DNA of 64,000 bases from the NCBI GenBank assembly GCA_031763025.1, contig JASSKH010000025.1, positions 7,660,798 through 7,724,797 on the forward strand, given 5' to 3'. Positions 8,736 to 20,850 of the stretch are shown here, in pieces; position 1 is the stretch's first letter, and each line of letters starts with the position of its first letter. Under the pieces are notes generated by a model. It did no database searches. It was not told where the DNA came from and saw only the letters and a program-made list of their open reading frames with translations. Origin of the DNA: Macrocystis pyrifera. Its lineage: Eukaryota; Sar; Phaeophyceae; Laminariales; Laminariaceae. A program made the position numbers and the translations under genes.

Positions 8736-11217
8736 TTGAGCTCATAACAAACGACTTATCCAAGGTCGTGCCTACGGACCGATCGAGCATATGGACTGCA
8801 GTATCTCGCCTCGCCAAGTACCACTGTAACGTAATGAACGGGTCGTGCGCCGGGTGGGTGAAGTAGCGACGCGTTCCACGATAGAGGTAGCACATTTCTC
8901 CCAAAAAAAAATCTAAATGACGGGCTTTCTGGACCCACAATCGGCGGAATGCGAATCTGGTTTCGAAAGATGGCGTTTTTCGTATTTGGGCAATGGGAGT
9001 CTTCATCTGGATACAATTTGAGTTTTGCTGAAGTCAATGTTTAAGCGAGGAGCCTCAGAAAATGTTGGGTGAGCCTCTAACGTACAACGTCTATTGTGGG
9101 AGAAGTACTTTGTGATGTTGTCGACGTATTAGAGGCTATGAGCATCGTTAACTGTGTGTTCACGGTTCAATACCACATCGCGGTAAGAATATACTCTAAC
9201 CTACCCCCAAACCGGCTATTGTACTGTAGAGCCACAGAAAGAAAACGACATATCGATACTTCTCCTGCCAGTGAAGTTAAAGCCTGGTATTCTCAGTGGT
9301 TCAATGCCGATATTTCATTCACAAAAGGAACAAATCCATTGAGGGTGATTCGAGATTGGAACTGTACTGTACAGTAGTATTCGTTCGGACTGGTCCAATG
9401 AGGCCACGTTTCATCGACGAAGTGGGAAAGTCCGTTGAAGCTACTGAAGATCGAGAAATATAACCATAATTCATCAACGCAGGAGAACCACGCACATACT
9501 ACGCTGAAGCTAGTTGAGCACGAGCACGACATGGAACTCACCAGACTGCCACCAAGCAGAGATGGAGCCGAACCGACAGCCTCGAACTTGACCGTTCCCG
9601 ACAATTCGAAGAGAGGCAAAGATGAATCCTTCCGTTGGGAGGAACCGTGGAGGTGGGCGACAAACATTAGTCCGTCTGCCCAACAAGGAAGGTGTGCTAC
9701 CGTGATGTGTTTTTCGTGTGTCTGCCCTGCTGTACGTAGATACTGATAGCCTCATGCGCTACTATTAATAGTATACCTGGTATGTAATAACGGAACTATT
9801 ACCCCCCTCCCTTTATTACTCTGACAAAAATTGTACAGTAGTAGTGGATGCCTGGTGCCCCGTAGACGATTTTCGAATTGAACGGTACATTTGTTATTGA
9901 GTCATGTGTGGTTGGATAAAGGCAACGTCCGACGATCCAACCTGACCAGTGACCCCACATGGAGGCTTTTGGTGCAAAGCGACAGGCCTTCCTTGAACAC
10001 GATGACGGGACCGACAAGCCAGGCTGGGTCGATGTCACAGCATGTGCTTTCACGGAAATAGTATCATACCACGTACATTTTACTGTGATCTTCTTCAACT
10101 TGATCATGGAGTCGCCTGGGATGGCATTCATTTTGTCGAATTAGCTGTGTTCGTTACCCATGGATTTGAGTGCCCGACTCGAATACACATTTTTTTTTCC
10201 GCACATGAAGCGGCGCCATTGAAGGAATCTTCATTAGGGTTAGGCTAGAACTTCAGTGCCGTAGTATTATGTGGCAGGTAGGGGTGGGTCCTCGTACAAT
10301 AACTTCAGCACCCCAGGGATGTGGCTACAATTTACACTTCGAACATATCCACCGTTTGTCTGCTTGTTTGTTCGTTCGTTTGTTTTTTCCTATTTACTGT
10401 TGTCTTTGCCCTTGTTTTCTCTCCCCCTCTTCCCCGCTACGGTACGTGTCTCTGATTTGTATTGCCAGAAGACGTCACTCCCTTCTTCCCGGGTCGACTC
10501 TCGCCCAAATGCCGTGCATGTAGAAGTATTGCAGTGTACATCCTTACGTTACCCGTTCTCATGGTGTATGTTCGTGCTGCTGTATATCTGTTATTATTTC
10601 AGTAGCGGTAGTGTGCCATCCGCGGTATGCCCCGTGGTATCTTTGTGCGTGTTCTTTATGTTTAATCCGTTCTCTCCATGCGTCCAAATCGAGCACATCT
10701 ACAGCAGCACATACAGCCGTGGTGTTTGGGCTGGATCTTCATTCCAAAGAGTTACCCGTCACAAGTTTTGTGGTCGCAAACTACTGTACCAGCCGGATAC
10801 AATGTGTTACAAGATGCAGTGACGATACCACCGTAGACAATACAATCCAAAATAAATTTCTATACGAGTATGAGGCCGCACTCACAAGTCACAACAAAGC
10901 TGAAAACTTGCAGGAGAGGGGGAGCTCGAAATTAATGCCTGGTATAAATAAATGAAGAAAGAAGGAAAAATGTGAATCAAAGCAAAACGAAACGAACGGA
11001 CGAAAGCAAAGGAAAACAATAAAAAAACTCTTGGTGGATGGTCGTGGAACGTGAATTCCTCGATTCATACCTTTGCCAGACTACAGCAGTTTAGGAGTAC
11101 CTGGTACTACTTCACATTTATACAGTAGTACCATACCATCGGGCCGAGCAGGGTTTGAGGATTCTCCTTCGGCAACTTTCATCAGAATGGTGAAAGCAGT
11201 CATAAATAACTCAAAAG
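8736..11217. other. No gene supported
   Basis: Low-complexity and unassigned sequence. Overlapping open frames at 9293-9667 (-) and 9799-10131 (-) have fairly normal codon composition but no recognisable domain, and plus-strand frames overlap them, so neither is called. 10370-10440 is T/C-rich, and 10960-11030 is A-rich. Confidence 0.5.
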
Positions 11218-13404
11218 CTAAACAGCTGTTCTTGTTAGCTGGCACGGACTGTCAGCGTGTGTGACGCGTCGCATCACCTCATCTCTGGCGATCTTGATGG
11301 CAGGCGCGCGGAAGGTGAGCGTGACTCCCTTGTGCACGTGAAAGTGCAGGTTGGTGCTGTAGATGGTCTCCTTTGATTCTATCACAAAATCCTCCTCCAA
11401 GTTGAACAACTGTACAGTATCAGAAGAGCACAAGAGGAGAGGAAACATGTGGCCGGGTACAACAACAGCAGGACATGTCTCATACACACCATCTGATGCC
11501 CTGCTGGAATCATCGAAGTCCCTCGGATAGCCCACGACCCAGACCATGGTTAACCATGGTATATTCGACGGTAAACCGCGAAACAACCCACGGCCACTCG
11601 TCATGGGGCGACTCATGGCATATTTCAAGGAATAGTCTGGTATTTCATACATGAACTCATGGGGTACGCCACGGATAAGTGCGCCATGTGGTAAACCCCA
11701 CGAACTGACCCATGGTCGGTGCCATAGTTTTACCATGGAACACACCACGAAATACCCCATAATTGGAGTAGGGTTAGGGTTGGGACAGGCGTTCACCATG
11801 GAGACGCCCCATTGGACGCACCATACCTTCTACTATATCCTCGGGTTACGCCATGGTCTACGCTTTACGACACACCATGATGCTTTCCATGACGTGCGCT
11901 ACTTTACAGTAGACACCATGGAAGATCATGGTATATGCTATGGTTTAGTGTGCATATCACATGGTGTGCCGAGGGCTCAAGGAGTGCCCATGGGCTTTGC
12001 ATTGGGCATCCTATCAAGGTTCTCGATAGCACGTGCCACGGGGCAATCAGCGACAGCACACACAGTGTGTCCCAAGAACGATCCATGGGACCTTCCTTGG
12101 GGCGTCCCATGAATATGATGACCATGAACACATACCATGGTGCACCCGATGGACGGGTCCGTGTCCGAGAATATACCATGGTACATGTATCAAGGGGCCA
12201 ACCAATAGGATGTATAATATAACGGCGGTTTATGTGGAACGCGCCACGAGTGACCATATATCACGGACATTTTATGTTTGAGGGTCGAATCATGGACGAA
12301 ATATCCACGATGGTATCGTCAGGCACCACGGAATCAACCATAACGTACTCCACGTTGCACGATGAACTAGACCACAAGCCATTCAAATATCAGTCCATGG
12401 TACAGATCATGGGCCCATGGGCTGTATCAAGGCTCATTTCATGGGGTACGGTTTGTCCAGGGGTTGAACCGTGGAACAAACGATGGTGAACCGTTAACCA
12501 TGGTTGGTTCCATGATGTGCGCCCTGATATATCCAATCGGAAGTGTTGAGCAGCTATACATCCATTCGCGGGGCTACAGCAGTATACTGACCTGACCCCT
12601 ATCGAGCTTTGGTTTAATTTTATTTGGTGTATACGTGTGGATGGAGTCCTTGCGTGTATTCATGAGCTAGCTGCTGTTCGCTGGCAATGCGAGACCAACA
12701 ACAACAACAACGGCAAGAACGAGGAACCGCAGTCCCATCCAACGAGGCAGCGATGGCTGGCTGTACATGCTTATGTACGTGCATGTAGAAAGGTGACCGC
12801 GACGATGCTTGTGTGTGCGTTGTGTTCACATTAAATTTTCTCTTCTATCGAAGTTCATCGGTGTGCCCAGTGTTCGTCCGAATTCCTTATCCTAGAGAGA
12901 TACTAACTCTCTGGTCACAGATTGTAAGACATATAGGAAGAAGACCAAAAAACGAAAACCCCGCATAGTTCATGGGTTAAGCAGGTGAAATGCCAGCGTA
13001 CCGGGTACGAGAACACATCGACACAAGCAAGACCGGAAAACAAGAACAGAAGACTACTCGTATGCAAAGAAATATGAAAAGAAACATATATGAACAAACG
13101 ACGCAAGGAGATCAGAAAGGCTGCTACTGTAGAAAAAGAGCACTTCAATATAACAATGGAACCAGACACTGCTCACCGTGGGCTCGTCGTACGTGATTTT
13201 CTTCAGGACCGTCATGGTCCGTGGCATAGCAGCACCCCCTTCCTCGGAGGAGAGAGAGTCGCGCTTGGCCCTGCATCCCTCCATGCCTGGGAAGTCATCG
13301 TCACATGGACTCGTTTGGACTTCAGTGCCAGAGGTACCATTGAGGGCGGCGATCATGACTGCCGAGAAAAGGGCGGCCTTGGCAATCGTCTTCATCGTCG
13401 ACAT
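11218..13404 (-). CDS. Predicted small secreted protein, two exons
   Basis: Gene model of 139 residues. Exon 1 is 13404-13177 (76 codons, in phase) and begins with a typical signal peptide: a short basic start (MSTMKTIAKA), then a hydrophobic stretch (ALFSAVMIAAL), then small residues before a probable cleavage site near residues 25-27. A cysteine pair, an acidic segment and TVLKKITYDEPT follow. The donor GTGAGC lies at 13176-13171. Exon 2 is 11409-11218, after an acceptor in ...CTGTACAG, and adds 63 residues (starting LFNLEEDFVIES) to a TAG stop. Both junctions are phase 0. The 1767-bp intron contains the CCATGG island. A second ATG three codons in (13395) is an equally good start. No family is recognised. 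A small internal exon cannot be excluded. Confidence 0.5.
11540..12505. repeat. CCATGG-dense intronic island
   Basis: Fourteen CCATGG hexamers were found by reading: 11544, 11554, 11710, 11733, 11796, 11851, 11916, 11988, 12083, 12135, 12176, 12395, 12415 and 12498. Many more CATGG/CCATG half-matches lie between them. Random sequence of this length would hold about 0.25. Many are extended palindromes such as ACCATGGT or CCCATGGG. Spacing is irregular (10-220 bp) and the sequence between is not obviously repeated, so this is not a simple tandem array. It lies wholly inside the intron of the predicted secreted-protein gene. Confidence 0.8.
12826..12922 (+). repeat. Dispersed ~110-bp repeat R1, diverged copy
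   Basis: Resembles the copies at 32398, 32764 and 35230: a start near TTCACATTAAA, a middle CCAGTGT.CGTCCG-like block and an end CCTAGAGAGATAC..., followed by CTCTGGTCACA. More diverged than the other three. Confidence 0.4.
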
Positions 13405-15390
13405 CTCCAGAGAAGATGAACAGGGTGCCTCTCGCTTTGACAGTGCTTGAGGGGGAAAGGGGTGCTTGATCCTAGGTGGGCTAGTGCAGCTCGCGCGTGT
13501 GTGTGGGCAGGGGCAGAGGGCTATGCAGCAACGGAAGCTGGGCACGCATCACCCAGAGGTAATACGACGCATGGGGCGGCATGAGATCCAGCCGTGAAGA
13601 AGAGGACCGCATACATCAAACCATCACGTCAAGAGCTCTCTTTTTTTTCCGGAAATAAACTTCTCGAAACAATTTCTTGAGTCTTGAAGCTGCGCAAACG
13701 GACAGCACCTATCAAAATACAATTTCTTGATGCCAACAAAATTTAAATGTCCACCGACAGGGTAGGGAGAGAAAGGGAGAGAGAGGGGCACATCATGGGG
13801 TACCCTTCGTTCGTACGGCACACTGAACACAGCAATGGCCATCATCTTAGCGTCTATATGATTGTTCTACCCTCTCTGCTATAACAACAACAAAACAACT
13901 GCTTGCTGCTGTTGGCCACAGGTGAATTGTGATGTATACAGGCACTGTAGTATCAGTAGTACCTTGGTACAGTATTGAGCAGATTGTCCGCTTCTTCTCT
14001 GTTGCACCACAACGAACGACATCTATATGTTGTGCTTCGAGATCACATCAACCCGCACCCAGACTGACCCAGCGTACATAATTTTGATGATTCGTGTCTT
14101 TCAGAAAAGAAAACAATGGAACCGCTTCTATACTCAAGATGTTTGTGGAAATGGAAAATCCAACTACAGTATTATTTAATAATCGTCTCTCTTTTCTGGG
14201 CGTGCCTACTTGTTCTCTGTGTGCTGTTACCCTCGCCCCCACGCAGCAGCACAGCAGCAGGGCTGTGCCCTGCCGACGGCAAGCAGTTGTGCAATCTGTT
14301 ACCGATTTCGAAACGATAAATTATTGTATTCCAGATGCAGGGAGTACTATCATACGAGTCCGAATGAGCGTTTGAATCCGACACATCGCCCATCCATGGT
14401 GATGAACCCGACGCCTACGAAAATTGTCGAGATCGATTGGAAGGCAAATTTCTTCCAGCCACAAAAAAACTTAACCAACCATGCGCTTTTAGCGAGGGTG
14501 CAGTAGAACACGAGTATGTCCTGCTGAGGCCGAACTACACAAGTAACAAGGGTGTAGCCACTCTCCTCAGCCCAGCATTCAACCACTAATATAGCTGCCC
14601 GCAAATGCAGTGAGTATACAATTTAAACAAGTTATTAAGCCCAGTGGGAGGCCAATCTATCGCACAGAATAACGTGCAGGTCGCCAATTCAGTTACAATG
14701 CCGGCTCCGAGTAAGACCATGGCCATGCGGTTGCAGGTGCACCCTATACCACCAGTCTCGCGATACAGGCCTGCCGAATACAGTATGCACATTTCGAACA
14801 AATTTTGTTCGATTTCGCTTGATTTTCGCCTACATATTCATTTTAGGAGTTTCCTCGGCCATCCGCGGATCCCCACTGTTTGACGTTGTCTCATAACCCT
14901 GGGGGAAATTATATTTCAAGCTGAAACCCAGCGCCGAACACCACCCCCGAAACAATGGAGCGGCGGAATAGATCCATAGACCAATAGAAGGCCTACATCT
15001 AGATCGGATCCGTTGTTGAAAAATGCTTTCCGAAGAAAAACATGCATCCTCGGCCTAATATCGTGGAAGCTGCCCCAGGGGGGTCATTTTGACTAGCGGT
15101 ACGGCCACGGCTGAGCCTGTGGCGTTGGTCTTGCGTTGCCATGCTGATGTACATGCGTACTTTCAGCGTTTACGACTGTGCCTACTGCCGAACGTACGTA
15201 GGTATACCACCTAAGATTTCCTACTGGTGGTGTATTTGGTGTTGTTCAGTACGTAACTACTGCGCCCACTGCGGTGCCTACTACATGTACGTCGTATGCC
15301 AGGCTACGCTAAACGGACGTTTTAGAGGGTGATCTACGGGATGCTGAACACACAACTACTTCACAATGCATATAGTGTCTAGTTCAGTAG
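13405..15390. other. Upstream and intergenic sequence, no gene supported
   Basis: Includes the presumed promoter side of the secreted-protein gene (13405 upward on the minus strand). I see no convincing promoter motif and no conserved open frame. Short open frames at 14094-14506 overlap on both strands and are not called. Confidence 0.5.
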
Positions 15391-15399
15391 ATCAGTGTT

Positions 15400-16130
15400 G
15401 AGGGACTTGCTGAACCTGATTTCCCCCTCAATAGGTAGGAACCGTCGGATTTTGGAAACCTGGCCAGCTATTGTGTACCCGAAGTTGACGTTTCCACACT
15501 GTGCGGGGCGGTGTCGACTTGGGTTACCACCGTTTTTGTCCTCGATTAGATTGAGTTGTAGAAATATATTAAAGAACATATGATCCGGGCATGGGACCGC
15601 TTCCTCCCTGGGTGGCACTGGCTCCACGAACCCCAGCCAATCATAAATCAGCCAGCGGAATTGGGGTTTTCCACATCGCACCGGGCGGTAGCGATCTGAG
15701 ATATGACCGCTTTTGTCCTCGGTATGGGGGAGTTGCAGATGTATCGAAGGAGTTGCGATCCGTGGAGGGGACATTGTCCTCCCCGGGTGGCGATGACCCC
15801 ACGAATCCCAGCCAATCAGCGATGAGGATTGGGGTTTCCACATCGTGCTGGGCGGTATCTCCACGGGGATAACGATTATTGTACCCGGCAGTTTGGAGTT
15901 GTAGATGTATGGAAGTAGTTCATATATGGGGATGATACCGTATCTTACCCGTCGGGTGGCGCTGGCTCCACCAACCCCAGCCAATCAGCAATCGTCCAAT
16001 GGGGTTGGGGCTTTTACTCGGTGCGAAGCGGTATCGACTCGGTGGGGTGCCGATTTCGTCCCGGGTTGGTTAGAGTTGAGTTCTATGTCGTATGGAAGGA
16101 TCAATAGTTCGGGGATAGGACACTGTCATC
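15400..16130. repeat. Tandem array of ~171-bp units
   Basis: Four diverged units, recognised by a CCCCAGCCAATCA block at about 15631, 15807 and 15976 and a weaker version near 15461, each followed by GGGGTTTTCCACATCG-like and GTATCGACT-like blocks and a GAGTTG.AGATGTAT block. Spacings are about 170-176 bp. On the minus strand (15379-15984) the reading frame stays open across three units because the unit length is a multiple of three. Product unknown. Most simply a minisatellite. Confidence 0.7.
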
Positions 16131-17895
16131 TCCAGGTTGCTCTCGCTCATAATGGTTCTATCGCTGGAATTACTCCCCGTTCCGTACCCAACTTCTCGAT
16201 AGAACAAGCCGACTCTGGCAAGAATTTAGACAATGGATAGAATTAGTAATTGACCACTAGGATGCCCGGTTTGCGTTTCGTAGGGGGCTCGTGGAATGCC
16301 TCGGGATTGTCGACTGCTACTGCTTCTGTTATCTGCTGCTGGTTGGGCTCTGTGACCTCTGTTGCTGCTGATACTTCTGCTTTTTTCTGTTCTTTTTTCC
16401 TGCTTGCTTCTAGTGCTGCGGTGCTGCTTGAAGACTTGCCATTTCGCCGCAGCGCAATCAACGGTTGGAATCCTCGGGATTGTCGTCCATGTTCAGCGCC
16501 CGAAGGCCAAGCCTCGGCGGGGAATGGGATTCGGTGTTCCACTAGCTGTGCCGCCCAGTTTATCTGTTAATCGAGCACGGTGGGGCTGAAGAGCTCTGGA
16601 TCGTGCTTCCGTGTGGATATACAGAAATGTCTACAGACGGACATACATACGAATGGGCAGGTGGACAAACGAGTGACGTTTGGGTAACTGGAGAGGGGAA
16701 AGGGCTACTTGGGAGGGCAAGCGCAGGACTGGGTGGGTTGTCCTGACCGCGACTTGTCGCTGTTTAACTAGCCCAACGGAGAGAAACAGTGGACGCTAGC
16801 AGCGACGACAACAGGCAAATATTTCAGACGGGTTCAGGAAGCGGCAGAGCAACACACGAAACGCTGTTTCGTTAAGGGGAAGGGTCATATAGCAAAAGGA
16901 CGAGCACCTGAAGTACAAAATGCGCAACGACGTAATAAGCCGATGGACCCAAGGCCGGGGGGGGGGAGGAAGAGGGGCCGCGTCAAAGGAGGCCTAGCAG
17001 AAGTAGCAGCTAGGTCGGCTAAGAAAGTGAAGGCACCCACAGAAACGCGGTGATGACCGTCTTTCTATATGAGACGCCCAGTGACTACTGTAGCACCTAA
17101 TCTGTGTAACAATCCCTCTTTTCCATGTTTTTGGTTTCGTTTGCTGTGTTGCCCTATTCCTGCCAAGTCAATGGTACCCCTGCCCCCGTCCCCTGCCATT
17201 CTGCGTAGGCTGCGTCACCTTACCACTATATTTGAGTGCCTTTGCTATTTTTTTTCCTTTTCCATTTTCCCTCCGATTTTCTTGACGTTTAATTTTTCTC
17301 CCCTTGGTCCCTCTGTCTCTGTCCTCTTAGTGTCTGTTGTGTCGTCCTTGACCCACCAGCTGGACATAGAACTGCTCGTTTTTTGTTTCTTGTGTTCTTG
17401 CCTCACATCTGGTCTTCTTGTGGGGTTCTTATGTTAGCCCATCAGCTGGACACGTCATAAGATTCATCCTACCAGAAAACTGCAACCTTGTCTTCGGGAC
17501 TCGGCCTGCGCCCTGAGCGCATGTTTGCTTCGGTTTTCTTTCTTTTATTTTTCCTTTCTATCTTCCGTTCTTTCATTCATCCTGTTTAGATTTTTTACCC
17601 CTCTTCGAGTGTATTTATTTCTTTTCTTTTGGGTGTACATAAGATATCATGGATATGTTCCTGATGTCATTTGATTGCACCCGATACGGGATGGTATACA
17701 TCAGCTTATTGGTACCGTTGCCCTTAGGTACTGGTACTGCCTTCCGCACTATTTCGTACTTAGTAGTTTTTTTCGACCGAAATACTGTTTGGTTACAGCC
17801 TATTTTGTAACCACAGGGAGGATTTCAGGCAAGTGAGCTACTGGAACAACATCATCGTCCTCATCAGCACATACGGACAGACATTCATACCTGAA
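16131..17895. other. No gene supported
   Basis: A 99-codon minus-strand frame at 16243-16542 is rich in Ala, Glu and Lys and could be a remnant coding piece, but it has no recognisable motif. 16950-16970 holds a G run. 17090-17640 is strongly T/C-rich on the plus strand, with two similar short blocks, CCCACCAGCTGGACA (about 17350) and GCCCATCAGCTGGACAC (about 17417). This could be an old LTR, but no second copy is present. Confidence 0.4.
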
Positions 17896-17902
17896 GAGAG
17901 AC

Positions 17903-17908
17903 ATAGAT

Positions 17909-17979
<71 letters not shown>

Positions 17980-18082
17980 TACAGACAGACAGACAGACAG
18001 ACAGGCAGAGAGGCAGACCGACAGACAGACTGACAGACAGACAGACATACATACATACATACAGACAGACAGACAGACAATT
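17903..18082. repeat. (GACA)n tetranucleotide microsatellite
   Basis: A long ACAG/CAGA run with minor interruptions (CATACATACATA near 18050). It produces artificial Cys/Leu/Ser/Val frames on the minus strand and Arg/Gln/Thr/Asp frames on the plus strand. Confidence 0.95.
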
Positions 18083-19404
18083 AGACAGTCAGGCAAAAAC
18101 CGCCAGCATGTCAGAAATAGCTTCCGTAGTCCCGGTAGATCGGCGGGCACGACGAAAGAGCGAACGATACAGGGGACAGGCTCGTTGCAGCTGGGCGTTG
18201 CTTCTCCGAAGGGAGACGTTAGCCGTGGAGCGACGTGCGGAGGGAAGCACATCGCAGGAGACTGGCGTGGTAAGAACCCGCTCAACAACCACAAGTGTAA
18301 GCAAGGGCGACGTGCGGTACAAGGGGACAAGCTTGAATGTGGTGGACCATCAATGTTCTGTTTCTTTGGTTGACTCGATGGCCGCGACGTGCGCGTTGGA
18401 AAACATATGCGGGGACCCGTCATCAACAGGGGGGACGATCGGTTTGAGGTGATTATTGGAGGAGTGATTACCGTAGGCAACCCCGAGTAAGAATTCACTG
18501 CCGAGGATCGGCCTGCGGTATTACCGTGCACTAGCGAGTGTGGAGCCATCAATGGATGCAGTTGACGGCCACGTTGGGCGAGATCATCTTCAGACGCGTG
18601 CTACGGTAGCCACGAAAGGGTACCGCCATATTTTGTTTCTGAGACTCTTTGCTTAAGGAACTCTTTACCTTATATCCTAGACCTCTTCATCCAAAAAAAG
18701 ATTTTGTAGGAAAATCGTTCATGCATAAAAATGTGATTAATGTCCTCATGGCTTACTGTAGGTATACAAAGATGTGGCAAGGCATGGTGTATTGGGTAGT
18801 TTCTCTTTGCTGATGAGCCCCCATAGTCAGAAGTGATTTCGCCACAGACGTGCTATCCCTTTCGCGGCATGCCTCTCGAAGAGGTTGCCGTGTATTATTG
18901 TGCACTGATCTTGCACACTGAAATGAAGACACTGTTAGCCCTCACTTTTAATCACAATAACCTCGCCCGCTTACATCAACTTAGGTATTTTGTCTAGGTG
19001 CAGTCGTGAGCACTACATATCTGGTCCAAAAGAGATAGGAAGCCAACCCGGCACTACCAACTTGCTTCAATCTACGTTTGTGCCGGAAACGCGTACCATA
19101 CGGTTAGCACAGGGCTACCGACGATGCCGTTTGGGAATCAATTGAGTGACGTGGTACGCGGGCCGCTTTGCGAGCTGATAGACCAGCGGAACAGTCCTGC
19201 CCCTCACATGCCATCTCTCGGGGCGAGGCCACCCAACCTAGTTTTAGACGGTGAGACCCTGCCTTCCAGTAGAGCAGTAGAGACTCGACACCATCGTATT
19301 GTAGAACTTCAGTGCTCTAAACAAAACTATAATTATATTAGTATCGGATCCGGTGTTCTACAAACACGTTTACGACATGTAGCCGCTGCACGTTCGCCTG
19401 CGGT
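18083..19404. other. No gene supported
   Basis: Unique-looking sequence. A plus-strand frame at 18108-18452 and a minus-strand frame running out of the microsatellite overlap completely; neither has a recognisable domain or clear splice context. Confidence 0.45.
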
Positions 19405-20850
19405 GAACCCCTCCTCCCCACCCCGTACCGCGCTATGCACAACACACCACGAATAGTCCACGACACTCTGAAATATACATGGGTTCATCCCATTATCCCA
19501 TCATCTCGTCAGCTGTATCCCTCCAGACCGTCCTCTATCCAAGACGGACCTCCATCCCGTCGTCCTCCACGTGGAGCTGGTAGCCATTGTTCTTGCTCCT
19601 CCTCCGGGGGAATCGCTTCATCATGTCCCTTTTGTATGGGTCAGATTTCGCCAGAACTAATCTTCGTCCAAGCGCGCCTGCTGTGAAAATTTGGGTGTGG
19701 TGCGCAGCGGGGCAAGACGGATGGGAGGTAAATTGAGGAAAGGGATTTTCTCCTCTGAATGACGTCGGCCACCGCTAGGCGATTCAAGTGATGTCCATGC
19801 TGTCGGTTTGAGACCCACTTTATCAACCACAGCTGAAAAAATGTTCACGATTGATCGTAGGACCAACCTGAGGCACACCAGGATGCGCTTCCTTTCTGTC
19901 CGTACCTCAAGTGCGGTCAGGCTGTTGACTTCAACACTACAACCGTGTTCGCTATATTGAATATCTGACAGCTGTAGTAAGGAAGCCGACTACCACCGTC
20001 ACCGCTAGGGTTAAGGAACGGAGAACAATAGGAAAATAGTTGGAACAATAGGCCTTCGACACGACAACGTAATATGTCCAACAATCGCCAGCAATAGACC
20101 TACTGCCCTCTCAATAGTTCGGCAACTCGACAACCAATGAAAAACTCCTTACGGAGTGATGCTGGTGCTGCGAGGAGATAATGAAATAGAGCAACCCGCG
20201 GCGGATTGGAGCCGCAACATCGTGTTTCAAAACATAAAGGCAACATGGTGATTGAAAGAACGGCAAGTTTGATTCCAAATGAACGTAAACGTGTCTATCA
20301 CCACATGCTACGGGTGACAACATGCGGTGCAGAGCTGCAGCAGGGTGTCTCTTGGATGGTCAGTCGATTTATCGACAAACGTCCACGGTGTGACAACTCT
20401 TGTCGTGTGATAAAGAGCTGGATAGCTCTGCATTTTCATATATTTGCTTCACTATATACACAAAACGTATGGTGCCAAGTATTTCATTGCGATATTCTCC
20501 ACTGAACTGTCGGGGCAACAACATATTGTAGTTCATTCATACCAGGTACAACACAATATTATACCAATCCGACCAACGAGCAGGCGTCAAGCGGCCGACT
20601 CGATGAAAGCTCAGGGCAAGGGCCCTACCTGGCACTAAACATGAAGACACAATACAAGCAACACCACGACCCAGAAATACGACGACCTACACTGCCTATG
20701 TTCCACGTTTTCCTGATGCTGCTAACCTTCAAGCTCCACCATGTATGCACACCGGGCATCCCGTGTCTTTCGTTCTCGATACTACGATCTCATTACCGCG
20801 GTACCGGAGGTTGAACTATAGTCGTGAGGAGGCGTTATCAAGCTGTAAAT
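19405..20850 (-). mobile_element. Old repeat copy B
   Basis: Second copy of the element at 494-2693 plus 8456-8735, in the same orientation. It lacks the ~1-kb internal block of copy A (the alignment jumps at about 20010) and lacks the chromovirus, so 20620-20660 shows what the insertion site looked like before the chromovirus arrived. Minus-strand coding blocks match copy A at the protein level (around 19550-19830) but with a frame change and a stop, so the copy is dead. Confidence 0.5.

Noticed and set aside
11769..11785. Telomere-like GGGTTAGGGTTGGG
   Set aside because: Only two imperfect units in internal sequence.
17800..18552. Long minus-strand open frame (250 codons) across the GACA microsatellite
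   Set aside because: About a third of it is the Cys/Leu/Ser/Val translation of the tetranucleotide repeat. The rest has no recognisable domain and is overlapped by a plus-strand frame.
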